Source of the DNA: Serratia plymuthica NBRC 102599
GTDB taxonomy: Bacteria > Pseudomonadota > Gammaproteobacteria > Enterobacterales > Enterobacteriaceae
DNA: 64,000 nt
Direction: 5' to 3'
Assembly (NCBI RefSeq): GCF_001590925.1
Contig: NZ_BCTU01000007.1
Coordinates: forward strand, 124,001 to 188,000
Below the pieces are notes generated by a model that was not told where the DNA came from, did not search any database, and saw only the letters and a program-made list of their open reading frames with translations. This document shows, piece by piece, positions 56,877 through 64,000 of the stretch. Position 1 is the first letter of the stretch; each line of letters starts with the position of its first letter. Both the position numbers and the translations under genes were made by a program.

Positions 56877-57368
56877 TTAATCGCGGAAGTTTTTGAACTG
56901 GAACGGTTGCCCCAGATCGGCACCGCGCACCAGCGCCATCACCCCTTGCAGATCGTCGCGTGACTTGCCGGTAACGCGGACTTCATCACCCTGAATTTGT
57001 GCCTGCACCTTCAGCTTGCTGTCTTTGATCAGCTTGACGATTTTCTTCGCCTGGGTGGTTTCAATACCCTGTTTCAGCTTGGCTTCCACGCTGTAGGTTT
57101 TGCCGCTGTGGGTCATTTCGTCCGGGATCTCCAGCGCGCCGCCATCGATACTGCGCTTGCTCAGTTTCTCACGCAGAATATCGAGCAGTTGCTGCACCTG
57201 GAAATCAGATTCGCTGGCGACTTTGATGCTTTCATCTTTTTCGTTCAGCTCAAAACTGGCCGGCACGTTGCGGAAATCCCAACGGGTGCCGAGATCGCGT
57301 GTGGCGTTCTCAACGGCGTTACGCACTTCCTGCATATCAATTTCGGAAACAATGTCGAAAGATGGCAT
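56877..57368 (-). CDS. yajQ: YajQ, nucleotide-binding protein
   Basis: The 163-residue protein has two ferredoxin-like domains (sequence [11 protein letters not shown]...[20 protein letters not shown]). Homologues bind nucleotides, and the Xanthomonas protein binds cyclic di-GMP; the enterobacterial function is not settled. The start 57368 matches family length; the longer frame lacks support. Confidence 0.95.
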   Translation of the reverse strand: MPSFDIVSEIDMQEVRNAVENATRDLGTRWDFRNVPASFELNEKDESIKVASESDFQVQQLLDILREKLSKRSIDGGALEIPDEMTHSGKTYSVEAKLKQGIETTQAKKIVKLIKDSKLKVQAQIQGDEVRVTGKSRDDLQGVMALVRGADLGQPFQFKNFRD

Positions 57369-57550
57369 ACTTCTTCCTCCTGAATTAGAGCCTAATGCGA
57401 TAGGCGATTTCGATGCCGAGCATGATAACCGCTTTAGCGCCTCAGGCAAAATCCGCTAAGCCTACCGACAGATATCTCGCCGGATAGCAGAAAAGTCTAT
57501 AATTATACGACAGTAATTGAGCGGTATTCCCGTTACCCCAAGGAGACTGA

Positions 57551-58462
57551 ATGAAAATAACTATTCTTGGTTGCGGTGCGCTCGGACAACTGTGGCTCTC
57601 CAGGCTTTATCAGCAGGGCCACGACGTACAAGGATGGCTGCGGGTACCGCAACCCTTCTGCGCAGTGAACGTGATTGAGCCTGAGGGCACCTCGTTCAAC
57701 CGTAATTTGCCCACCAACGATCCCGAACATCTGGCCCAAAGCGAACTGTTGCTGGTCACGCTGAAAGCCTGGCAGGTTTCCAGCGCCGTCAGCGCGCTGC
57801 TGCCCAGGTTGAACCCGCGTTGCGCCATACTGCTGCTGCATAACGGCATGGGCACCCAGGATGAACTGCCGGCAAACAGCCAGCCCATATTGCAGGGCAC
57901 CACGACCCACGCGGCAAGGCGCGAAGGCAGCACCATTATCCATGTTGCCGGCGGCACCACCCATATCGGCCCGACATCGCCGGCGGCGATACATCTCAGC
58001 CATCTGGCGGAAATGTTGCATCAGGCTTTGCCCGATGTGGCCTGGCACAACAACATTGCGTCGGCAAACTGGCGCAAGCTGGCGGTCAACTGCGTGATTA
58101 ACCCCCTTACGGCGCTGTATGACTGCCGTAATGGCGAATTGCAGCGTTACCCGGAGCAAATCGAAACCCTGTGCCGCGAAGTCTCCGGCGTGATGGAAAT
58201 GGAAGGCTACCACACCTCATGCGAAGGGCTGCGGCAATACGTGATGGAAGTGATTCAGAGCACCGCAGATAACATCTCTTCGATGCTGCAGGATGTCCGC
58301 ACCCAGCGGCATACCGAGATCGACTACATTACCGGCTACCTGCTGCGCCGCGCGCGCAGCCACGGCATGATTCTGCCGGAGAACGCGCGGTTGTTTGAAC
58401 TGATTAAGCGAAAGGAAAATGAATATGAGCGTATCGGCGCTGGTCTGCCTGGCACCTGGTAG
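57551..58462 (+). CDS. panE: PanE, 2-dehydropantoate 2-reductase
   Basis: The 303-residue enzyme reduces ketopantoate to pantoate with NADPH for pantothenate and CoA synthesis. The dinucleotide-binding motif GCGALGQLW lies at residues 7-15, and the catalytic lysine is in [17 protein letters not shown] (about residue 176). An AGGAG site precedes the start. It overlaps yajL by 38 bases. Confidence 0.95.
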   Translation: MKITILGCGALGQLWLSRLYQQGHDVQGWLRVPQPFCAVNVIEPEGTSFNRNLPTNDPEHLAQSELLLVTLKAWQVSSAVSALLPRLNPRCAILLLHNGMGTQDELPANSQPILQGTTTHAARREGSTIIHVAGGTTHIGPTSPAAIHLSHLAEMLHQALPDVAWHNNIASANWRKLAVNCVINPLTALYDCRNGELQRYPEQIETLCREVSGVMEMEGYHTSCEGLRQYVMEVIQSTADNISSMLQDVRTQRHTEIDYITGYLLRRARSHGMILPENARLFELIKRKENEYERIGAGLPGTW

Positions 58463-59015
58463 CGAAGAAACCGAAGCCGTCACTACCATCGATCTTCTGG
58501 TACGAGCGGGCGTGAAAGTCACCACCGCCAGCGTGGCCGGCGACGGTGACCTGACTATCGTCTGCTCGCGCGGCGTAAAGCTGCTGGCGGACGCGCCGCT
58601 GGTGTCGATTGTGGACGATCCCTTCGATGCCATCGTGCTGCCCGGCGGCCTGAAAGGCGCCGAGTGTTTTCGCGACAGCCCGCTGTTGGTAGAGAAAGTG
58701 CGTCAGATGCATCTGCAGGGCAACATCGTCGCCGCTATCTGTGCGGCACCGGCCTTGGTGCTGCAACACCACGATCTGTTCCCCATCGGCAATATGACCG
58801 GCTTCCCCGGATTGAAAGATCAGATCCCGGCAGACAAATGGATGGAGCGGCGCGTGGTATACGACGCACGCGTCAACCTGCTCACCAGCCAGGGGCCGGG
58901 AACGTCGATGGAGTTTGCGCTGAAGTTGATTGATTTGCTGCTGGGTAAGGCCAAAGCGGCGGAAATAGCAGCGCAGCTGGTGCTGATTCCGGGGATGTAC
59001 GATTTCCGCGATTAG
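58425..59015 (+). CDS. yajL: YajL, DJ-1/PfpI-family oxidative-stress chaperone
   Basis: The 196-residue protein has the DJ-1 fold with nucleophilic Cys106 (AAICAAPA) and Glu near PGSEE. Homologues act as a chaperone and covalent repair protein under oxidative stress. The second ATG (58425) was chosen because its spacing from the AAAGGA ribosome site is better than that of ATG 58419. It overlaps panE. Confidence 0.95.
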   Translation: MSVSALVCLAPGSEETEAVTTIDLLVRAGVKVTTASVAGDGDLTIVCSRGVKLLADAPLVSIVDDPFDAIVLPGGLKGAECFRDSPLLVEKVRQMHLQGNIVAAICAAPALVLQHHDLFPIGNMTGFPGLKDQIPADKWMERRVVYDARVNLLTSQGPGTSMEFALKLIDLLLGKAKAAEIAAQLVLIPGMYDFRD

Positions 59016-59045
59016 TAAGCATCAGTTCTGAGGTTAAAATAGATA

Positions 59046-59170
59046 ATCCACAAAATAATTCGAGCTGCAACCAGGCGGCTAGTGCGGGAATCCCCGGGAG
59101 CTTACTTGAGTAAGTGACCGGGGTGAGCGCATGCAGCCAACACAGTTGCAGCTTCAAGTATGAAGTGGAT
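59046..59170 (-). repeat. Palindromic interspersed repeat, copy 2 (abutting thiI)
   Basis: A 125-base element has inverted ends of 25 bases with 19 matches (ATCCAC...GCTGCAA on each side when one is reverse-complemented) and a central hairpin at 59092-59123 (CCCCGGGAGCTTACT opposite AGTAAGTGACCGGGG). The right end stops exactly at the base before the thiI stop codon. Same family as 36684-36796, with compensatory changes in the hairpin. Direction is arbitrary. Confidence 0.82.
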
Positions 59171-60619
59171 TTAAGGGCGGTAAACCTTCACATTGGTGAA
59201 CCCCTGCTCCAGCAGGTACAGCGCCTGCAGGCGGCTCATCACGCCACGATCACAGTACAGCAGGTAAGTTTTGCTCTGATCCAGATCGCCAAACTGCGTG
59301 CTGAGTTTGTAGAACGGCAGCGGTTTCACCTCAACCTGTTCCAGCTTCAACGGCTTCTCTTCCTGCTCGTCATTAGAACGGATATCCAGGATCACGTCGT
59401 CAGCGCCAAAGGCCGCCACGGTTTCTACTTCAGCAACCTGTTCCTGCGCCTGTTCGGCGATGGTACGGATATCGACATTCTTCGCTTCACTCACCACGCG
59501 ATCGAGAATGGAAAAATCGAAGTGACTTTCCTCTTCTTCAATTTTGGCTTTGATCGCTTTTACCGTCGGGCTTTTCGAGATCACACCACAGTATTCCGGC
59601 ATGGTCTTGGCAAAGTCTTCGGTGCCGATTTCACGCGCCACTTTGATGATGTGTTCTTTGTCGTGCGAAATCAGCGGACGCAGGATCAGGGTATCGGACG
59701 CATTGTCGATCAAACGCAGATTAGTCAGCGTCTGGCTGGACACCTGACCCAGCGCCTCACCGGTGACCAGCGCCTGTACGCCATAACGTTCCGCAACTTG
59801 CGAGGCGGCACGCACCATCATGCGTTTGAGCACCACGCCCATCTGGCCATCGTCGACCTTTTCCAGGATCTCGCCGACCACGGGTTCGAAATCGATGGCG
59901 ACAAAGCGCACCTTGTGCGAGCTGGCAAAGCGGTTCCACAGATAATACGCCACCTGCTTGACGCCAATCTCATGCGCCGCACCGCCCAGATTGAAGAAGC
60001 AGTAATGTACGCGGCAACCGCGACGCATCAGCATATAGCTGGAAACGCCCGAGTCGAAACCGCCGGAAATCAGCGACAGCACGTCTTCCTGGGTGCCCAC
60101 CGGGTAACCGCCGATGCCTTCGCGGCGCGCTTTTACCAGCATCAGTTTGTCATCTTCGATTTCCAGATTGACCGTCACCTGCGGGTGCGACAGCTTAACG
60201 CGCGCACTTTCGATGTGCTGGTTCAAACCGCCGCCAACGTAACGTTCCACGTCCTGCGAGTTGAAGTCTTGCTTGCCGCGGCGCTTAACACGCACGCAGA
60301 AGGTCTTACCCTCCAACTGCTCGCGGTAAGCTTCCAGCGTCTGCTCGAAAATATGGTGGATATCGGTGTAGCCGCGGTCTTCCACTTCCAGAATATGGTG
60401 GATACCGGGAATGCGCGTCAGCGCGTCGGCAATCACCGGCCGCTGATTTTCATCTTTGGCGCGAACTTCGATATGATCCCAGTGACGGACAACCGCCAGC
60501 GTTTCATCATACTGCTTCAGGACGTTGCGGATATTGGTCGAGAGAATCTTGATAAAGCGCAAGCGCACAGATTGACTCTTGATGGTGATTTCCGGGAACA
60601 ATTTAATGATAAACTTCAT
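59171..60619 (-). CDS. thiI: ThiI, tRNA 4-thiouridine synthase / thiamine sulfurtransferase
   Basis: The 482-residue protein has an N-terminal THUMP domain (about residues 60-165), a PP-loop [12 protein letters not shown] (about 183-194) and a C-terminal rhodanese domain with the persulfide Cys in [11 protein letters not shown] (about 456). It thiolates tRNA uridine-8 and supplies sulfur for the thiazole of thiamine. Its 3' end abuts the repeat element. It is divergent from xseB. Confidence 0.96.
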   Translation of the reverse strand: MKFIIKLFPEITIKSQSVRLRFIKILSTNIRNVLKQYDETLAVVRHWDHIEVRAKDENQRPVIADALTRIPGIHHILEVEDRGYTDIHHIFEQTLEAYREQLEGKTFCVRVKRRGKQDFNSQDVERYVGGGLNQHIESARVKLSHPQVTVNLEIEDDKLMLVKARREGIGGYPVGTQEDVLSLISGGFDSGVSSYMLMRRGCRVHYCFFNLGGAAHEIGVKQVAYYLWNRFASSHKVRFVAIDFEPVVGEILEKVDDGQMGVVLKRMMVRAASQVAERYGVQALVTGEALGQVSSQTLTNLRLIDNASDTLILRPLISHDKEHIIKVAREIGTEDFAKTMPEYCGVISKSPTVKAIKAKIEEEESHFDFSILDRVVSEAKNVDIRTIAEQAQEQVAEVETVAAFGADDVILDIRSNDEQEEKPLKLEQVEVKPLPFYKLSTQFGDLDQSKTYLLYCDRGVMSRLQALYLLEQGFTNVKVYRP

Positions 60620-60667
60620 GGCGGTCTTTATTGTCAGAATTACGAGGGAAAAGGATTTACAATGTAT

Positions 60668-60716
60668 ATGCGATTGATAAAACCAACGGCAGTGCCGAAT
60701 GTTTTATCAATCGCAT
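60668..60716. other. 49-base dyad between thiI and xseB
   Basis: Perfect 16-base arms ATGCGATTGATAAAAC (60668-60683) and GTTTTATCAATCGCAT (60701-60716) flank an inner CGGCA-G-TGCCG palindrome with the same centre (60692). It lies in the 232-base divergent promoter region; no T-run follows. Confidence 0.7.
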
Positions 60717-60851
60717 TTGCGGCGCAGAGTATATCACTATCTGGTGAAGCCCGGTGCACAAAACCACACATGCGCGCCATGATTTGCTAATCAAAATCCG
60801 CTAGGATAGGCTCTGGCGCCACTGTTCACATGATGATGTAAAAAGAAAATT

Positions 60852-61115
60852 ATGCCGAAAAAACCTGCACAATCAGACAGTACAGAGCAAAGCATCAGCT
60901 TTGAAAGTTCCCTCAGCGAACTGGAAAACATCGTGACGCGTCTGGAATCGGGTGAGTTACCGCTGGAAGACGCTCTGAATGAATTCGAACGCGGCGTTCA
61001 GCTGGCGCGTCAGGGCCAACAGAAGCTGCAACAGGCCGAGCAGCGTGTGCAAATTTTACTTAACGACAGCGCCGATGACGCCGCGCTGGCGCCTTTCACC
61101 CCGGATGCAGAGTAA
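60852..61115 (+). CDS. xseB: Exonuclease VII small subunit
   Basis: The 87-residue small subunit pairs with XseA in single-strand-specific exonuclease VII. The typical helical core [32 protein letters not shown] (about residues 17-48) is present. It begins a tight xseB-ispA-dxs operon, five bases before ispA. Confidence 0.95.
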   Translation: MPKKPAQSDSTEQSISFESSLSELENIVTRLESGELPLEDALNEFERGVQLARQGQQKLQQAEQRVQILLNDSADDAALAPFTPDAE

Positions 61116-61120
61116 TCGTC

Positions 61121-62041
61121 ATGTCTGAGATCGTCCAACAGCCCGCTTTTTCTGAGCAGTTACAGGCTTTTCGCCAGCGGGCCGACCGCGCGCTGCTGGA
61201 TTTTATCGCGCCGCTGCCGTTCAATGAAGGCAACATGGTGGCCGCCATGCGCCACGGCGCGCTGCTGGGCGGCAAACGTCTGCGCCCGTTCCTGGTGTAT
61301 ACCACCGGGCAGATGTTTGGCGTTTCACTGAATAATTTGGATGTGCCGGCCGCTGCGGTAGAATGCATTCATGCCTATTCGTTGATCCACGACGATCTTC
61401 CGGCAATGGACGATGACGATCTGCGTCGCGGTCAGCCTACCTGCCATATCAAATTTGGTGAAGCCAGCGCGATCCTGGCGGGTGATGCACTGCAGACGCT
61501 GGCATTTTCCATTCTGGCCGATGCCGACATGCCCGACGTGGCGCTGCGCGATCGACTGGCCATGGTGTCCGAACTGGCGACCGCCAGCGGCGTTGCCGGC
61601 ATGTGCGGTGGCCAGTCGTTGGATCTTGAGGCTGAAGGCCGGCAAATTGATCTGCCTGCGCTGGAACAGATACACCGCCACAAGACCGGCGCATTAATCC
61701 GCGCGGCGGTTCGCCTTGGGGCTTTGGCCGCCGGTGAGCCTGGCCGTGCAGCGCTGCCGCAGCTTGACCGTTACGCTGCGGCGATCGGCCTAGCGTTTCA
61801 GGTACAGGATGACATTTTGGACGTTGTCGGCGAAACCGAGAAAATCGGTAAACGCCAGGGAGCGGACCAGCAACACGGAAAGAGCACCTATCCAGCTTTG
61901 CTCGGGCTTGACAGCGCGAAAGCAAAAGCGTGGGATCTCTATCAGGAAGCTTTAGCTGCATTAGACACTTTGGCAGCGCAATCTTATAACACAGCGCCAT
62001 TGCGAGCGTTAGCCAGCTTCATTATTGAACGCGACAATTAA
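61121..62041 (+). CDS. ispA: IspA, farnesyl diphosphate synthase
   Basis: The 306-residue enzyme makes geranyl and farnesyl diphosphate for quinones and lipid carriers. The first Asp-rich motif HDDLPAMDDDDLRRG (about residues 90-104) and the second, QVQDDILDVVG (about 230-239), are intact. It lies between xseB and dxs. Confidence 0.97.
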   Translation: MSEIVQQPAFSEQLQAFRQRADRALLDFIAPLPFNEGNMVAAMRHGALLGGKRLRPFLVYTTGQMFGVSLNNLDVPAAAVECIHAYSLIHDDLPAMDDDDLRRGQPTCHIKFGEASAILAGDALQTLAFSILADADMPDVALRDRLAMVSELATASGVAGMCGGQSLDLEAEGRQIDLPALEQIHRHKTGALIRAAVRLGALAAGEPGRAALPQLDRYAAAIGLAFQVQDDILDVVGETEKIGKRQGADQQHGKSTYPALLGLDSAKAKAWDLYQEALAALDTLAAQSYNTAPLRALASFIIERDN

Positions 62042-62075
62042 CGTGTGACGTTAACTCCTCTGATATGAGTATCGA

Positions 62076-63941
62076 ATGAGTCTTGATATAGCCAAATACC
62101 CGACCTTGGCGCTAGTGGAAAATCCCGATGAACTCCGCTCGCTGCCAAAAGAGAGCCTGCCGAAGCTGTGTGACGAACTGCGGCAATACCTGCTGGACAG
62201 CGTCAGCCGCTCCAGCGGCCACTTTGCGTCCGGGCTGGGTACCGTCGAACTGACGGTGGCATTGCACTATGTTTACAACACCCCCTTCGATCATCTGGTA
62301 TGGGACGTTGGCCACCAGGCCTACCCGCATAAAATTCTGACCGGCCGTCGCGACAGGATTTCCACCATCCGCCAGAAAGACGGCCTGCACCCTTTTCCCT
62401 GGCGTGCTGAGAGTGAATATGACGTGCTGTCGGTTGGCCACTCGTCTACCTCGATCAGCGCCGGCCTCGGCATGGCGGTTGCCGCGGAGCGTGAAGGCAA
62501 GAATCGCCGCACGGTCTGCGTGATTGGCGACGGCGCGATCACCGCCGGCATGGCGTTTGAAGCCATGAACCACGCCGGGGACATCAACCCGGATATGCTG
62601 GTGGTGCTGAACGATAACGAAATGTCGATTTCCGAAAACGTGGGCGCGCTGAACAATCATCTGGCGCAACTGCTTTCCGGCAAACTCTATTCCACCCTGC
62701 GCGAAGGCGGCAAAAGAGTGCTGTCCGGCCTGCCGCCCATCAAAGAGTTGGTCAAACGCACCGAAGAACACCTGAAAGGCATGGTGGTGCCGGGCACGCT
62801 GTTCGAAGAGCTGGGCTTTAACTATATCGGCCCGGTTGACGGCCACGATGTCCAGGGGCTGGTCGCCACGCTGAAAAACATGCGTGATCTGAAAGGCCCG
62901 CAGTTGCTGCACATCATGACCAAAAAGGGCCGGGGTTACGCGCCGGCGGAAAAAGATCCGATCAGCTTCCACGCAGTGCCGAAATTCGATCCGGCCAGCG
63001 GCACCTTGCCGAAAAGTGCCGGCGGTCAACCGTCCTATTCAAAAATCTTCGGTGACTGGCTGTGCGAAACCGCTGCCAAAGACAGCTCTCTGATGGCCAT
63101 TACTCCGGCAATGCGCGAAGGCTCCGGCATGGTGCAGTTCTCTCGTGACTATCCGCAGCAATACTTTGACGTCGCCATTGCCGAACAGCATGCGGTCACC
63201 TTTGCCGCCGGTCTGGCGATTGGCGGCTACAAACCGGTGGTGGCGATTTACTCCACCTTCCTGCAGCGCGCTTACGATCAACTGATCCACGATGTGGCGA
63301 TCCAAAAACTGCCGGTGATGTTTGCCATCGATCGCGGCGGTATCGTCGGCGCCGACGGCCAGACTCACCAGGGAGCGTTCGATCTGTCGTTCATGCGCTG
63401 TATCCCGACCATGGTGATCATGACGCCAAGTGATGAGAACGAATGCCGCCAGATGCTGTACACCGGCTATCACTATAACGAAGGCCCAAGCGCCGTCCGC
63501 TATCCGCGTGGTAACGGCACCGGTGCGACGCTGGAACCGCTTGCCGCGTTGCCGATCGGCAAAGGCGTGGTGCGCCGGGCAGGCGAAAAGGTCGCGATTC
63601 TGAACTTCGGTACCCTGCTGCAGGAAGCCGCTAAAGTGGCTGAAGACATCAATGCCACCCTGGTGGATATGCGCTTCGTGAAACCGCTGGACGAACAGCT
63701 GGTGCTGGAGCTGACTGCCAGCCACGAGGTGCTGGTCACGCTGGAAGAGAACGCCATTATGGGCGGTGCCGGCAGTGGCGTGAACGAGCTGCTGATGGCC
63801 AAACGCCGCGCAGTGCCGGTACTGAATATCGGCCTGCCGGACAGCTTTGTGTCGCAAGGCAGCCAGGAAGAGGTTCGAGTCGATTTGGGCCTGGACGCCG
63901 CCGGCATACGGCGACAAATTGAAGCCTGGCTGGCGCAATAA
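62076..63941 (+). CDS. dxs: Dxs, 1-deoxy-D-xylulose-5-phosphate synthase
   Basis: The 621-residue thiamine-diphosphate enzyme condenses pyruvate with glyceraldehyde-3-phosphate, the first step of the MEP isoprenoid pathway. The TPP motif [18 protein letters not shown]...LNDNEMSIS (about residues 151-186) and the transketolase region [13 protein letters not shown] near 370 are present. It ends an operon with xseB and ispA; its start is 34 bases after the ispA stop. Confidence 0.98.
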   Translation: MSLDIAKYPTLALVENPDELRSLPKESLPKLCDELRQYLLDSVSRSSGHFASGLGTVELTVALHYVYNTPFDHLVWDVGHQAYPHKILTGRRDRISTIRQKDGLHPFPWRAESEYDVLSVGHSSTSISAGLGMAVAAEREGKNRRTVCVIGDGAITAGMAFEAMNHAGDINPDMLVVLNDNEMSISENVGALNNHLAQLLSGKLYSTLREGGKRVLSGLPPIKELVKRTEEHLKGMVVPGTLFEELGFNYIGPVDGHDVQGLVATLKNMRDLKGPQLLHIMTKKGRGYAPAEKDPISFHAVPKFDPASGTLPKSAGGQPSYSKIFGDWLCETAAKDSSLMAITPAMREGSGMVQFSRDYPQQYFDVAIAEQHAVTFAAGLAIGGYKPVVAIYSTFLQRAYDQLIHDVAIQKLPVMFAIDRGGIVGADGQTHQGAFDLSFMRCIPTMVIMTPSDENECRQMLYTGYHYNEGPSAVRYPRGNGTGATLEPLAALPIGKGVVRRAGEKVAILNFGTLLQEAAKVAEDINATLVDMRFVKPLDEQLVLELTASHEVLVTLEENAIMGGAGSGVNELLMAKRRAVPVLNIGLPDSFVSQGSQEEVRVDLGLDAAGIRRQIEAWLAQ

Positions 63942-63961
63942 TCCTCGCGCCTGATTGACCG

Positions 63962-63988
63962 ACGCCTCCGCTTTGCGGGGGCGTTTTT
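63962..63988 (+). terminator. Terminator of xseB-ispA-dxs
   Basis: The stem ACGCCTCCGC/GCGGGGGCGT with loop TTT is followed by TTTTTCG, about 20 bases after the dxs stop. Confidence 0.9.
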
Positions 63989-64000
63989 CGTCTCAGTCAT

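Noticed and set aside
59114..60790. 558-codon plus-strand frame opposite thiI
   Set aside because: It is antisense to thiI along nearly its whole length and has shadow-type composition; the real features are thiI, the repeat and the dyad.
60620..60851. TPP riboswitch upstream of thiI
   Set aside because: No THI-box-like conserved segments were seen; the region is dominated by the 49-base dyad.
62112..63938. Long minus-strand frames opposite dxs
   Set aside because: Shadow frames of the conserved dxs gene.

Overview
The window is chromosomal DNA from an enterobacterium that is most likely Serratia or a close relative; species was not determined. Gene order and protein sequence follow the conserved acrB to dxs block of Enterobacterales, inverted relative to the usual E. 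coli map: acrB, tomB, hha, ffs, atl, ybaY, tesB, amtB, glnK, mdlBA, decR, cof, ybaE, queC, fadM, ybaV, ppiD, hupB, lon, clpX, clpP, tig, bolA, yajG, ampG, cyoABCDE, yajR, yajQ, panE, yajL, thiI, xseB, ispA, dxs. The base composition is moderately GC-rich. No tRNA, rRNA, prophage, insertion sequence or CRISPR array was seen.

Two insertions break this backbone. (1) Between acrB and tomB (about 2.9-6.8 kb) sits a zinc-starvation module. It holds the zinc-free ribosomal protein pair rpmE2-rpmJ2 and a convergent four-gene operon for a Znu-type metal ABC transporter, whose first gene is a 49-residue His-containing membrane peptide. Both units have a near-identical Zur-type dyad just upstream. Two small unassigned reading frames lie between this module and tomB-hha. 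(2) Between hha and ffs (about 7.6-23.6 kb) sits a secretion and chitin module. It holds a GbpA-like secreted lytic polysaccharide monooxygenase (LPMO), a cytochrome b561 gene just downstream of it, a PulS/OutS-type pilotin, a complete gspC-M plus gspO type II secretion (T2SS) operon without gspN and with a short GspC lacking the PDZ domain, and then a ToxR-like regulator and a MarT/FidL-like regulator pair. The simplest reading is a self-contained unit: the T2SS exports the LPMO, b561 may supply electrons to the periplasm, and the membrane-anchored regulators may control it. That functional link is inference.

The rest is housekeeping: nitrogen sensing (glnK-amtB with a sigma-54 promoter and two upstream NtrC-like sites), multidrug ABC export (mdlAB), cysteine detoxification (decR divergent from a PLP desulfhydrase-like gene, with a large dyad between them), queuosine synthesis (queC), protein folding and proteolysis (ppiD, tig, clpPX, lon with a sigma-32-type promoter), peptidoglycan recycling (ampG), cytochrome bo3 oxidase (cyoABCDE), and thiamine/isoprenoid synthesis (thiI, ispA, dxs).

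Non-coding structures worth attention are two copies of an approximately 115-125 bp palindromic interspersed repeat (after queC and abutting thiI) with compensatory base changes, a 39-bp tandem duplication at the end of one copy, a 49-bp dyad between thiI and xseB, a 31-bp dyad upstream of clpP, and the 37-bp dyad upstream of decR.
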